64,000 nucleotides of DNA from Nilaparvata lugens. Its lineage: Eukaryota; Arthropoda; Insecta; Hemiptera; Delphacidae. Position numbers and translations under genes: made by a program. Numbering within the stretch: position 1 is the first letter of the stretch; every line of letters starts with the position of its first letter. The stretch is from contig NC_052515.1 of assembly GCF_014356525.2 (NCBI RefSeq), positions 25,780,065-25,844,064 of the forward strand, read 5' to 3'. Positions 1 through 11,155 of the stretch are shown here, in pieces. The notes beneath the pieces were generated by a model. That model was not told the DNA's origin, did no database searches, and worked only from the letters and a program-made list of their open reading frames with translations.

Positions 1-42
1 GCTATCATAGAGCTATCACTAATAATATACGGGCTAAATCAT

Positions 43-50
43 AGAGAGAT

Positions 51-106
<56 letters not shown>
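43..106. repeat. (GA)n microsatellite
   Basis: Nearly pure GA dinucleotide tract just downstream (in the gene's direction) of the 176-328 cadherin exon. It is intronic. Confidence 0.95.
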
Positions 107-108
<2 letters not shown>

Positions 109-175
109 CTCGCTAATGTTTTCTCTAAATCAATTCCAAGAACTTGAAATTGAAATTCAGATTTTTGACACCTAC

Positions 176-328
176 CAATAGATCATATTCCTGTCCTGCT
201 GCGAAAGATCTTTGCGAATAAACAGTTCCTGTACTGGGATGTATCCCGAATTTTCCCTTTCCTCTGCCCGATTTGATGCTGTAGTGCAGCTCAGCATTAT
301 TGCCAATGTCTCTATCAACAGCATGCAC
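176..328 (-). CDS. kug: Fat-like cadherin, internal exon (51 codons, most 3' exon in window)
   Basis: This exon encodes part of an extracellular cadherin repeat of a giant Fat-like protocadherin, a single-pass adhesion protein that acts in planar polarity and cell-cell signalling. The reading runs from VHAVDRDIGNNAEL to AAGQEYDLL and contains the cadherin DRD (DxD-type) calcium motif. From memory it lines up with the FAT1/FAT3 segment that has DKDEGPNAEISYSI, GKFFI, PKTG and AAG.YDIL, which argues for the Fat-like rather than the Fat/FAT4 branch. On the minus strand the acceptor is a pyrimidine-rich stretch ending TTTCAG and the donor is GTAGGTG. The length of 153 bp is exactly 51 codons, phase 0 at both ends. 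The rest of the gene lies beyond position 1. Confidence 0.92.
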
Positions 329-2181
329 CTGAAATACAGACAACATTAGAATTTGAACACAAAATCACAACTAATTGAAAACTCTATTGATAGGATATTG
401 ACGGGGTTTTTCCTAAAAAATAAATTAAACAAAATCGGTTGATGCAAATGTTATACTATTCTAACAAGAATCTTATAAATACATATTTCTAAATCATAAA
501 AGAAAAAATTAACTTCATCAATTAATCTTACAAGCACCTATTTGCAAATGGATAAGACATTTATAATAATATTTTCAAATGGAATATCATTAAATTAACA
601 GATTTTAATTTGAATTCTAGGGTAATCATTTTGAACTTACTGATATTGAAAAATGCAATTTATTTTCATCTGAATAGAATATTTATTATTCAGAAAATAA
701 GGGTAAATAACAATGAATTTACTGAGGACGAAACTTGGCGATATTTGAATCTCTAATGGAGTGGAAGTTTTTGAATGGTGGGCATTTTTCACCTTTCTGT
801 AGGATTTGGAGTTCTTAATTCATCTGAACATAAATGTACAATAAACAATATATATTATATATTAGCATATAACAGTATATATACAGAATGAAATATATAT
901 TAGAGTTTTCAATGAATAATATAAGAAAATTTCATGGAAATATGCATTAAACAATAAGAAAAAATTTTGAGGAAAAAAATGAAATATTTTTGGACCCAAT
1001 GGATGCGTTTTCTTGAACATTCAAATGATATTGAATAAGTATATAATATTATGTGTATGAATAACAATTATTAATAAATAATAACGCATACTGGTAAGGT
1101 ACGGATTGTATTGGATATATTAATAAGGAACATTCCTGGAACCAAGCAAATATTATTATTAAAAATCATACATTCTAAAGGAATAGGGTTATTTACAAGA
1201 AATTACTTATGCGTCAATATAAAAAGTAATAATTCATTGATTAAAAAAAAAAAAAAAACTAGATTACGTTGAGAATTTAACAAATAGCCTGTCAGAATAC
1301 CTGACAAGGTACGCTGGTAATATAGGCACTCTGACAAGTTTGTGAGTAGAATGGATGGTCAAATTGATATTGAAATACTGGAGGAATGAGATTTATTGAG
1401 GGTTTCAAAAACTGCAAGACTATTAACATGATTATGAAGAACAAATAATGGTGTGCGAAAGATATTTTTCTACAAATAAAAGCTTGGACTCAAACAAGAT
1501 ATAGATTAAAGATACAGGAATACAAGGATACTATAAATACATGCAGGAGGTTTAAACATTGAGAAGTCAACAGATAGAGAAAAATAAAAGTTTAATAAGG
1601 AAAGTTAAACCGAAATACCGGATTCATTTTAGATCCTCCTAGAATGAACGAAACAATTCCAACAAACAATTCATAAACAATTATAGGCGGAGTAAATAAA
1701 CAGAGAAATATTTCAGTAGAATTGTGGTGTAACAAATCCCATGAAACAAGTTTCTCATTATTATTCATTTTGTAAACGAACTAATAATATAAATATGAGA
1801 CAGTATGACTTAGTGTGAGTACCACTTTGTACCACGATGGTAACCACTTTGATGAAAATATTTTAATATTGTATTCTGTACTGTATAACAATATCTTGTA
1901 CCATGAGTTACATTGTTACATCGAAATTCTACTGTATTTCTAGGTTTCAAGTAAGCAATTTTATTTTGTTAATATTTCAAGTCAATAAGTTCTACAAAAC
2001 GACAACAATGGAATTATCTATAGAAAGACTCTCTATAAAACTACTTCCACAAAGATTTCGATACATTTTTGTTGACTAATATTGCATGCGAATTAATGCT
2101 ACAGATGTTACATAACAAAAAATGAAAAATATTTGTACAAAACAGAAACACAAAATAAGAAGCCAGCTATTAGTTGCTTAC
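329..2181 (-). other. Fat-like intron, no recognised feature
   Basis: AT-rich intron of about 1.85 kb between the 34-codon exon and the 176-328 exon. I see no open reading frame of note and no clear repeat beyond short A runs (about 1244-1257). Confidence 0.6.
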
Positions 2182-2283
2182 CCTGAACAGAGCCTCCCCA
2201 AGTAGTTCATCCTCTATGAAGCTTTCCCAAGTTCCGTTTTCAAGCAGAGCTTCGAGAGCGAGCTCTGTGTCACCAGATCCATT
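2182..2283 (-). CDS. kug: Fat-like cadherin, 34-codon phase-0 exon (possible cassette)
   Basis: A 102-bp exon reads NGSGDTELALEALLENG, then TWESFIEDELLGEALFR. It has a minus-strand acceptor ending CATGTAG and a strong donor GTAAGC. Both ends are phase 0. It sits between the exon ending ...DAPLFQ and the exon starting VHAVDRD. In vertebrate FAT1, as I remember it, the equivalent of DAPLFQ (EPIYR) runs straight into the DKDEGPNAE block. The acidic 34 residues are therefore an insertion relative to that protein, and they end in GEALFR, which mimics APLFQ. Leaving the exon out keeps the frame. It could be constitutive in insects or alternatively spliced. It has fewer family landmarks than the other exons, so the call rests mainly on phase, splice sites and position. 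Confidence 0.75.
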
Positions 2284-2786
2284 CTACATGAACGACAACC
2301 CATACCAAAATAAATTAAACAAGCAGATAGCAAAATAAATCGAAAAATTTCAAAGTAAATTCAAATAAATTATATCAGTTGCTATGAGACAAACATCGTT
2401 GATGGTCTGTGATTGCATTTTGAGAGAAAGATTCCTGTATTGTGAATAAGTTAATGAATGAGTAAGTTACCGTAGTTGAAAATTTGTTCGAGAAATTTAA
2501 TTAATTATTCAGGGATTGACAGATTGGATGGATTGTCCTACTTTGGAGACGATTTCTGGTATGTTTTCGAACATATCCTATTTTCATATCATATTTTCGA
2601 TTATCTCCTATCTTCTAATAATTTGAAGGTGTAAAAAGTGGAATGATTGAGCTGTGAAAGTTGGAGATCTTTTGAAATTATGAAGAATACATAATTATAT
2701 AATCACTTTCTTCTTTAAATATATGAATATTTTCTTTTATTTATAAAATAGATTTATAGTACCCTTTGAAATTAATAGATAATAGA

Positions 2787-3032
2787 TTAAAGCTGCGTTT
2801 AATCCAAAGTTATTAACAGAATGTTAATAACTTAATCCTTTTAGATTCTATTAGATTGAGCCATAGAGAAACAATAGCATAAGTTTCTCACGCTATTGTT
2901 TCTCTATGATTGAACATAACTTAAACACATGATGAACATATGTGTTTGTCAAGTTCCGTTCAATCTAATAGAATCTATAACGATTAAGCTATCAACATTT
3001 TGTTAATAACTTTTGTGTAAGGACAGCTTAAG
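2787..3032. mobile_element. Hairpin MITE, family AGCTGCG, carrying a nested hairpin
   Basis: Long inverted repeat. The left arm holds AGCTGCG, CCAAAGTTATTAACA and AATGTTAATAACTTAATCC; the right arm is its near complement and ends AAGGACAGCTT. A second copy at 24474-24667 lacks the inner insertion, so this copy was interrupted after it formed. Confidence 0.85.
2862..2908. mobile_element. 47-bp hairpin inserted in the 2.8-kb MITE
   Basis: A near-perfect palindrome that begins CATAGAGAAACAATAGC and closes with its complement. The same termini bound the 284-bp hairpin at 20560-20843, so this is an internally deleted member of that family. It is flanked by ATTGAGC (2855-2861) and ATTGAAC (2909-2915), a 7-bp target duplication with one mismatch. 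The unoccupied sequence is seen in the 24.5-kb MITE copy. Confidence 0.85.
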
Positions 3033-4300
3033 AATACAAATTATAACAACCATTTTCAGAGTTCACAACATCGTCAGGTTATAAAAATTTTCTATTAATC
3101 TATTCTTTTTTATAAATGATTATTTTCAACTATTGATTTAATTCCATGATTTAATGCAAGGAAATTCTTCTCTGAAATCACTTTTCAAGAAATTTAAGCT
3201 CCAAATATACTTAGTTTTCAAAATTATCTGACGTAGAATATTTCAAATGGAAATTTTAAACACAGGGATTTGTGTGCATACGAAAGTTTTGTCATGCTTG
3301 GCTTAAGAATTATGAATTTTCTAATTTCCAATACTTGAGTAATAATGAGGAAGTTACAGCTTCAACAAAATTGGGATAAGAAATCGAAAAATATATTTTC
3401 AACACTAAGCTCACGAGGAAAAATGTCGAGATTTCAATAGAGACATAATGATAAAATATTTGAATTATATCAAAATTGAGATAAATATTTCTATCGTATC
3501 TAGAGAATATAATGAAAAAGATTGAAGATAGAGAGAAATTCGGAATAATTAAGAAGAAGAGAGATAATTAATAGAAGAGTAGAAGGAGAAGAAGCTACAA
3601 TGAGAAGAAGGAGAAGCAGAGATGAGAAGAGAGATAGAAAAATAGAAAAGCACAAGATAGATGAAGAGTAAGAGAAAGAAGAATTTAGAAATGTTTTACT
3701 TTTTGCTACTCGATAAATCTTAGTACATTATTAAATTGAAGCGAAGAGAAAATATCTAATGGTAATCTAGGAGATAATCATCTTTCTCTCAAACGCAAGC
3801 TACATAATTATTATAAAAAGTGCTCATCAAATTCATTTTCGAAAAATATAGAATTATATTATAATTCAGCCTCAAAAAGACTGATTGTATTTGAATCCAT
3901 GCTTCTGCTAAGCCTTCTCTTCAGTGGACATCCATTTGTGTTAAGCCTAGGTGTAAACACAATAATATATTGTTTGAATGAATTTCAAATTTTGACAACA
4001 TATTCAGGTTTTTGTGCCGTATGCACATGCAAGTATGTGAGTTGTGATTTTTTTATCCAGCTAGCGTGCGTACATAGACGACAAAAATCAGATTGTCTAA
4101 ATGAAAACATTCGTGCTAACAGTGTTCTGTGATTGAAATGAATTTATTCGGAAAATGAGAGCGTTACATTGAGTTTTATCATGAAAATTTGACAGTACAA
4201 CCCCAATAGCAACAATTTGTATCTATTTTGGATCCCATGTCTCATCACGCCAACATGTCTATGTGAGTAACTTGAACCCAATGTACCTAGAATACATGTT
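3033..4300. other. Intron stretch, purine-rich part at 3500-3690
   Basis: No gene recognised. Around 3500-3690 the plus strand is mostly A and G (GAGAAG-type runs), a small example of the purine tracts seen elsewhere in the window. Confidence 0.6.
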
Positions 4301-4306
4301 TTAGGT

Positions 4307-4418
4307 AAATATAAAGAAAATAAAAATCTCAGTACCCTTTTTATAAAATATTTTATCACAACATGTTTCGGTGATATTTTAAAAAAAGGGTACTGAGATT
4401 CTTATTTTCTTTATATTT
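4307..4418. repeat. Inverted repeat with GGGTACTGAGAT arms
   Basis: The arms carry ATCTCAGTACCC and GGGTACTGAGAT, with AAATATAAAGAAAAT and its complement outside them; ACATGTTTCGG lies in the loop. Single-arm relatives with ACATGTTGTGAT and GGGTACTGAGAT occur at about 35280-35385 and 52420-52510. Confidence 0.75.
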
Positions 4419-4691
4419 ATATTACAAGTAGCCCTATACAGGAAAGAGATGTTTTAGGTACATTATTGCTTGAACCTAAAAGTTTGAAAAATAGACTGTT
4501 AGTCGTTGATTTATAAAAGAAATCAAGAGAAGCAACAATTTCATTGAGATCTATTTTCGAATTTCATATTTTACAATTAACTTATTTCTTCATTGAAAAG
4601 ATTGGTCTTGAAGATTTCTGGAGTAACAATTAAATATCTCCAATTTTTGAGACAGTTCAGTGAGAGCGTTTTATAGGCAATATGTTGTATA

Positions 4692-4896
4692 AAGGTAGGC
4701 GCACACAGATCGTCATCGGACGGACGGCACGCATCGGACGGATCGGATGATTAGATTTGATGCATTGTTTTCAATTTGAGTGCGCATACCTATACGGATG
4801 CGGTTGGGTATGCGCACTCCAATTGAAAACAATGCATCAAATCTAATCGTCCGATGCGTGACGTCCGTCCGATGACGATCTGTGTGCGCCTACCTT
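4692..4896. mobile_element. 205-bp hairpin MITE, AAGGTAGGCGCACACAG ends
   Basis: Near-perfect inverted repeat ending AAGGTAGGCGCACACAG and its complement CTGTGTGCGCCTACCTT, with GATCGTCATCGGACGGAC further in. It is GC-richer than its surroundings. If the ends are AGGTAGG/CCTACCT, TAA flanks both sides. No ORF, so it is non-autonomous. Confidence 0.85.
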
Positions 4897-4909
4897 AAAT
4901 CAGAATTGG

Positions 4910-4990
4910 AACCGTTTTGGGCTTATAAGCCTGTGGTACTTTTCTGTAAGTTGTGTAATTCTGTATGATTAAATAAATAAATAATAAATA
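4910..4990 (+). mobile_element. Truncated retroposon 3' tail (stem-loop GGCTTATAAGCC)
   Basis: A short segment with a GGCTTATAAGCC stem, CTTTTCTGTAAGTTG, and an A-rich AAATAAATAAATAAT tail. A homologous 76-bp copy at 10908-10983 has a clean target duplication, which identifies this as a 5'-truncated retroposon family. Confidence 0.7.
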
Positions 4991-5808
4991 TGTCTATAAC
5001 TGATTTTAGTACAACTCCATTACTGAATGTGCTACATCCTTTATATAATTGGAGTCTTTTCAATTTTTATAATTTTTAGAGATTGAAGATGAGCCATATG
5101 ATTAACGTCTTGCTTGAATATAGACATAATAAATATATCTTCAATGTCAGTAGAAAAGTAGAACTTACAACTTCAAATATAAGCGTCAAACAACTAAATT
5201 TATCAATTATTGAGGTGAAAAAATGGAATTGTGATTTAACATCCCGTTCCACTAGATATTTTAAACCTGATAAAATCTATTATCAATGGAAGATGATAAT
5301 CAAGGTTAGCATTTAATTCAGCAAAGTTGGCAATTTAGTTCAAGGTTAACACTGCAATCTGAAGAGTTGAGTGAAATATTATTGCACGAATGTATTGCAA
5401 TGTGCATCATAAAAGTGTTAAAAATACATCATAATTAATCAATAGTAGCTTGCAATGTATCTAATAGAGCTTGATCCCCAGATATATCACTATCAGTGAG
5501 CTTTTCCGGCACAGAGAAAATATTATTTCCATTAGGTATTATTATTATTAATAATATTGTATTGTATAATAATGTATTATTATTTCCATAGATATGAAAT
5601 AAATAAATAAATAAATTAGTGTTGTAATGAGACTATTCTATTCCCTCGGTCACGAAATCTTCACTATACTGTACACGCTCTCCTTCAATGATACTGATCA
5701 AGTGGGAATTAAACTTGATGATTCATAAACAGTAAGATATCACGTGAATCCAATTATTAAAACCCAATTTAGAACTACTAACTTCAACATAATATTTCTG
5801 TATAGAAA
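4991..5808. other. Intron stretch, no gene
   Basis: A 77-codon open frame at 5083-5316 has no recognisable family features and I do not call it. A possible retroposon tail with (AATA)n is at about 5500-5622. Confidence 0.5.
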
Positions 5809-6100
5809 CGCAAAGCGGGAGATTTGAAGAAATAATGTAGCAAGTCTAACTTTCTCTTATGAATTCAAATTAGTTTCAAAGTGAGTCTATTAAAAATATT
5901 ACAGTATAAAATCACAAAGCGAGTGATTTAGAGGTATAATGTGGCAAGACTAACTCTTTCTGATGAATTATAATGAGTTTCGAAGTGAGTTTATTAAACA
6001 TATTACTGTATAAAATCGCAAAGCGAGTGATTTGAAGAGATTGTGTGGCAAGGCTAACTCTTTCTGATGAATTAAAATGAGATTAAAAGTGAGTTTATTG
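5809..6100. repeat. Three-unit tandem repeat, 104-bp period, next to a cadherin donor
   Basis: Units start at 5809, 5913 and 6017 with CGCAAAGCGGG, CACAAAGCGAG and CGCAAAGCGAG. They share AATGTRGCAAG, CTAACT, GATGAATT and GTGAGTTTATTA. The array ends about 20 bp from the splice donor of the 6122-6277 exon. Confidence 0.9.
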
Positions 6101-6121
6101 GAAAATGAATGTGAAAATGAC

Positions 6122-6277
6122 CTGGAAGAGTGGCGCATCTTGGTGTCTGGTGCGAGGAATCACGATCTTGTAGAAAGCCTGCTCGAACTCTGGAGCATGG
6201 TCGTTGACGTCATCAACTGCTACCACCACCCTTGTGGTTGATGAGAGAGTTGGAGAACCGTCATCACTGATTGTAAC
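6122..6277 (-). CDS. kug: Fat-like cadherin, internal exon (52 codons)
   Basis: Encodes the end of one cadherin repeat and the start of the next: VTISDDGSPTLSSTTRVVVA, then the inter-repeat calcium linker VDDVNDHAPEFEQ, then AFYKIVIPRTRHQDAPLFQ. The linker is a textbook cadherin D-NDxxPxF motif. The order matches remembered FAT1/FAT3 sequence (a V.D.GSP block, LDENDN.PQF, KFYKIRLPER). On the minus strand the acceptor ends TTTTTTGAAG and the donor is GTCATTTT, a weaker GT donor. At 156 bp it is phase 0 to phase 0. It follows the 61-bp exon at 11218-11278, whose last codon GAG also ends in phase 0. Confidence 0.92.
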
Positions 6278-6780
6278 CTTCAAAAAACAAGTCAAAATGA
6301 GAAAATACAATACAAAATAATCAATCTACTAGACAAAATAATGAATCTACTGTACATTAAAATTCATGAATTGATGGAGCCTTGTAATAATAAATTGTTA
6401 ATAACCTCTATAAATTGTGAACTAACTGAATGAATAAATTGTGAAAAACGAATACACAGTAATAAACAAATAAATTCTTACTGAATTTATTCACTTCACA
6501 GTAAATAAACAATTAATTCTACTATGGGAGATATTGGATTCTGATTACTTAAAATACATAAATGAATGAAGGAATATTCATTTTTCATATTTTTCATTTT
6601 TCTAAAAATTAACTTTCTTTTCATTATCCTTAATAGAACATTAATATTTATCTACTATTTTCATAATTTTGTATTATAAATTTTTAATAATTTTATTATA
6701 AAAAACTTTAATCCCATATCAGCGAATGAAGTTTATAAATAGTAATTATAACACGCAATAAGCAACTAATTACTTATACC
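6278..6780. other. Fat-like intron, no recognised feature
   Basis: AT-rich intron sequence; I see no ORF or clear repeat. Confidence 0.6.
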
Positions 6781-6784
6781 CCAA

Positions 6785-7045
6785 CAGATATAATTTATAG
6801 TGGGGTGTATATTTATTCATTGTTGAAACACCGCCGATTTATGTAGTTACATTACAATACTATATTATCAATATTCTAATATTGCATTCAATCTTCATTG
6901 TAATTAATAAGTTTTCATAATATGTGAAATTTGTTGCATAATTAGCTGCTATACTGTAATTTATTGTAAATTCGTGTATAAACCAGAATATATTGTAACT
7001 TACTTGAATAAATTTATTGATTTGATTTGATTTAATTTGAATATT
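6785..7045 (+). mobile_element. S2-type short retroposon
   Basis: Contains ACACCGCCGATTTATG, AAGTTTTCATAATATG, a CAGTATATTGTAAC-like 3' region, AATAAA, and a GATTT-repeat tail. It is homologous to 26735-27000 and 30141-30411. It has no obvious RNA polymerase III boxes and no coding capacity. Confidence 0.75.
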
Positions 7046-7089
7046 ATCAATTTCACTTCAATGTGAATGAATTGTTTGGAGTAGGCCTA

Positions 7090-7458
7090 CCGAACATAAG
7101 ATGGTATCAAATGTTTCCATTGAGAATAAAAACGTTCTATCAAAACTACTAATTAATGAAAACATTCTATGATACTATTCTCGGTTGTTACACCATTATC
7201 AATTACCGAACATATAAGATGATATTAAATGTTGGAAAATGAAAACATTCTATGATACTAGTCTCGGTTGTTACACCGCATTATCAATTACCGAACATAT
7301 AAGATGATATTAAATGTTGGAGAATGAAAACGAATGATCAAAACTACTAATTAATGAAAAAAATCTAAGATAGTGGTCTCGGTTGTTACACCATTATCAA
7401 TTACCGAACATATAAGATGATCTTAAATGTTGGAGAATGAAAACATTCTATGATATTT

Positions 7459-7508
<50 letters not shown>

Positions 7509-7650
7509 ATATATAATATATTATATATTATCGAACATATAAGATGATATTAAATGTTGGAGAATGAAGACGAATGATCAAAACTACTAATTAATGAAAA
7601 AATTCTAAGATACTAGTCCCGGTTGTTACGCCATTATCAATATCTAGTAA
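7090..7650. repeat. Tandem repeat array, about 100-130-bp period, with (TA)n core at about 7460-7530
   Basis: About five diverged units share CATATAAGATGATATTAAATG, TTGGAGAATGAA and TCGGTTGTTACACC. A TA-dinucleotide run interrupts the fourth unit. The TCGGTTGTTACACCATTATC block links the array to the inverted-repeat family at 23857-25150 and 38270-38760. Confidence 0.85.
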
Positions 7651-8324
7651 TCTGAGAGCTTAAACAGCAGAATATACAGTGTGGGTGAAGCCCTACGATT
7701 GGGCTATAGCTACTTGCTAGCTATAGATATGGTACTAGGAACTAGGAGAAAACCTTTAAAATTTGTAATTTCAGGAATAAACAGCGATAGAGAAGCATAA
7801 CTTGAAAAATAATGGTCTTGACTTGGAATGATACCCTGAAAATGGTATAAAACAGAAATTAGGTTCAGATTGTAGCCTCAAAAACCTCCGAGACGAGGTA
7901 GGAATGTTGAAACAGAAATCTAGTGCAAGAGAGGTTGTTAAGCCAATGCGAATAACGTAGCGCACATACTCTGGTTACATGATAAAGGTGGAGAGAACTT
8001 GGTTACATGATAAAGGGATGATGAAGTGGGTTGGGAAGGGAGAGAGGAGGAAGAAGTGGTTAGGAAGAGGAGTGGTGGAGAGAGAGGGTAAGCTAGTAAG
8101 CTGGAATAATAAACAAGAAACGCAATGGAAGGTCTAACCGCAAACCGCTCATTCTCATTCCGGGGACTTAAATAGGACAAAAAGGGAGAGTAGAGAAACA
8201 AAGAGGGAGAGCGAGAGAGAGGATATGTATGAATATGTGGTAGGTGATATGAGCAGTTTGTGATGGACGTTTGTGACATGATACGGCAACAATTTGAGCT
8301 AGATACTTTTTTGAAAACAATAAT
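7651..8324. other. Intron stretch, repeat-derived in part
   Basis: 7650-7715 resembles the end of the 23.86-kb inverted-repeat family (TTAAACAGCAGAATATACAG, then CCTACGATTGG). Beyond it lies purine-rich DNA (8030-8220). The long minus-strand frame at 7938-8333 is compositional and is not called as a gene. Confidence 0.5.
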
Positions 8325-8514
8325 TAATATCATTTTTCACAAAGTAGGAAAATATTACACCAAAAGGGGTCTAAGAAATTATGAACAATTGGATCCAATT
8401 GGATTGAGCACTTCATTCCTGGAATTATTTCAAGTTTTTTCAATTGTATGATTGTTCATAATTTCTTAGACCCCTTTTGATATAATATTTTCTTACTCTG
8501 TGATAAATGATATT
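8325..8514. mobile_element. 190-bp hairpin MITE
   Basis: The arms share GTCTAAGAAATTATGAACAA, AAAAGGGG, AAAATATTA and an outer ATATCATTT. They flank an approximately 45-bp loop. It has no coding capacity. Confidence 0.85.
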
Positions 8515-8638
8515 AAAAATTATATTAATTTACTATTGTGATTACTGTACAACAAACATGTCTAACTTTTGTAAAATTTATCAAAGCAATTCAGTACACA
8601 GATTATAGATGGTAATAAATGATGATGACTTATTGAAA

Positions 8639-9864
8639 ACTAGCAGGTAACCCGTGCTCCGCAACGGTCTATTTTAAAACTTGACAAACTGAAAACTTGA
8701 CGTAATGAAGAATTTTGAAGAGTTGAAAATAGGCCTTTAACTATCCTTAGTTAATTAAGAATCTATATGAAAAATTCCAAGTTAAACAGTTGAGTAGTTC
8801 AGACGTGATGATGCGTCAAACATAATTTCCCTATCCCGTAAGAGTGTAAGCCAGTTCTTTATTCTATTATAGTAATAGCCGTCAGGCTCGCTTCGCTTGC
8901 CATATTCGTCTAGTCAGGGGGCTCCGCCCCCTGGACCCCCGACTGGATCGTCCAAAAATGAGATCAGCGGGCTACCTTCGCTCGCCTGCATTTTTCATTT
9001 GAGAATGCTTCATTCCATCAGAAAGTCAAGTACTGAGAAAACGCAGAAAAGCTGAGAAAACGTTGGAAAAACGCTGATTTTGGGCGTATCATTGATGAAA
9101 TAGTAAAGTCACCACATCACAAAATTTTTAGACCCTAGCTAAACCTCTGTACAAAATTTGAACATTTTCTGTCTATTGCTTGATGAAAGAACTGAGAAAA
9201 CGCAAATTTTGGGCGTATCTTAGGCGTTATTTCAAATTCCTTCTAACACAACATTATTACACCCTAGCTTAGCTTCTGTACTAAATTTGAACAATTTCTG
9301 TTCATTTGTTCTCGATAAATCTGAGAAAAAGCAAAAAAAAAACGCTGGAAAAAACGCTAAATTCGGGCGTATCTTTGACGTTATTGAAAATTCCTTCCAA
9401 CAATATTATTGCACCCTAGCTTAGCTTCTGTACTGAATTTGAACAATTTCTGTTCATTTGTTCTCGATAAATCAGAGAAAAAGCAGAAAAAAACGCTGGA
9501 AAAACGCTAATTTCGGGCGTATCTTTGACGTCATTGCAAATTCCTTCCAACACAGCATTATTACACCCTAGTTGAGCTGCTGTACTAAATTTAAACATTT
9601 TCTGTTCATTTGTTCTCGATAAGGCTGAGAAAACGCTAAAAAATGATGGAAAAACGCAGATTTTGGGCGTATCTTTGGAAATTTTTCCAAATCCGTTCTT
9701 AGTGCGCTCTAAAGGGCCAACTGAACATACCTACCAAATTTGAACGTTTTTGGTCCGGTAGATTTTTAGTTCTGCGAGTGAGTGAGTCAATCAATCAATC
9801 AGTCAGTCAGTCAGTCAGTCAGTCAGTGAGTGAGTGCCAGTTCTCTTTTATATAATTATATAGA
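8639..9864 (+). mobile_element. Element R (ACTAGCAGGTAACCCGTGC), long version with internal tandem repeats
   Basis: The start matches two other copies (10822-11155, 60754-60990): ACTAGCAGGTAACCCGTGC, AACTTGACAAACTGAAAACT, GATGATGCGTCAA and CTATCCCGTA. This copy extends further through a CGCTTCGCTTGCC segment and a GGGGGCTCCGCCCCCTGGAC palindrome, then about five tandem units. It ends in TCAA/TCAG microsatellite and TATATAATTATATAGA. No transposase or polymerase is seen. The class is unknown; Helitron-like or Penelope-derived non-autonomous elements are possibilities I cannot test. Confidence 0.75.
9045..9690 (+). repeat. About five tandem units, roughly 150-bp period, inside element R
   Basis: Each unit has GAGAAAACGC or GAGAAAAAGC, AAAAACGCTRATTT, GGGCGTATCTTTG, ACACCCTAGCTTAGCTTCTG, TTTGAACAATTTCTG and TTCATTTGTTCTCGATAA. 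Units 3 and 4 are the most alike. Confidence 0.85.
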
Positions 9865-10367
9865 TTCATTATTTCAAGACCAAGTATCACAATTGGTTTG
9901 TTATAGTATCGACTTGCCGTTAGACTTATGTGGATTGGTAAAATGTATGAATTATCAAATAGTGTTGATGAATGACTAGCATTATCAAAGTAGAACAATA
10001 ATAATTATCAAATATTAATAAAGAAGATCCTAACAATCACTAGAAATATAGGTCAATTTAGAACAGCTCATATTATTAATCAAAAATGATCATAAAATGG
10101 ATGGGCTGAGAAAAGTTTAGTATAAAATAATAATTACAGACCAAGTAGTAACAATTTCTATCTCGTACCACAGCCGAAACGATCGCTCGAAATTGGCTAA
10201 TCTAAATTACAAGTGCAATAGCGGGACTCCTGCACATTTATAACATATTAATGAGTACACTACGGCCAATCAGAATGGCTGTTGATCAGACAACCTGGTT
10301 AATGGATTAATAAATCACTATCAAATTACCCGGACGCTGCAACGAAATCATGCTCTGCCATCTATAG
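9865..10367. other. Intron stretch, no recognised feature
   Basis: AT-rich; no ORF, hairpin or repeat that I can support. Confidence 0.5.
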
Positions 10368-10821
10368 TGAGATTCACGTTATACAGTCAGCAACTGGTCA
10401 ACATTGGTTTTCTATCTTTGTCTGACATTACACTGAACAGATAGCTCTATCCTCTATCTTATACTAGACATCGCTGGCATCCTTCTCGGTCATAAGAGGA
10501 AACAGATAGCTCTTTCTCTCCATCTTATAGTAGATGTAGCTTACCATGCTCTACCATCCTTGTCTATCATTAGACAAGACATGTATCCTCCTTCTAGAGT
10601 AGATATTGCATCTGATAAAGATTGATTTTCTATATTTCTCTGTTATAAGACTAAAGAGATAACTCTATCCTCTATCTTATAGTAGATATTACACACTATG
10701 CTCTACCATCCTTGTCTATCATTAGACAACACAGATTGCTCTATCCTCTACACTGGACATTGCTGGCTCACTTGTTTGTCGTTTGACAGAACATACAGCT
10801 CTATCCTCCATCTTATTGTAG

Positions 10822-11155
10822 ACTAGCAGGTAACCCGTGCTCCGCAAGGGTCCAATTAAATAATAAAAAAACTGAGATCTTGAAGAATTTAAAATAGACC
10901 TATGACCGTTGGGCGTAAGTTAGCCTGTAGTACTTTTCTGTAAGTTGTATAATTCTGAATGATAGAATAAATGAATAAACAAATATGACCATCCTCGGTA
11001 AATTAAGAATCAATATACAAAATTTCAATTTTAGTTGATCAGCCCAGTAGTTCAGACGTGATGATGCGTCAATCGTGAATTTCTTATCCCGTACGTGAAT
11101 GAGCCAATTCTTTCTTTTATTATATTATTATTAATAGATTATAGATAAAACTCTA
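10822..11155 (+). mobile_element. Element R copy inserted in the tandem array
   Basis: Begins ACTAGCAGGTAACCCGTGC and ends after CTATCCCGTA-like sequence and TATTATTATTAATAGAT. It is itself interrupted at 10908-10983. Confidence 0.8.
10908..10983 (+). mobile_element. 76-bp truncated retroposon with 7-bp target duplication
   Basis: Segment with TTAGCCTGTAGTACTTTTCTG, TAAGTTGTATAATTCT and a GAATAAATGAATAAAC tail. It is flanked by TATGACC at 10901-10907 and 10984-10990. The other element-R copies lack it. It belongs to the same family as 4910-4990. Confidence 0.85.

Noticed and set aside
7938..8333. 131-codon minus-strand frame
   Set aside because: Composition-driven Ser/Leu/Pro stretch over purine-rich DNA; no motif or splice logic.
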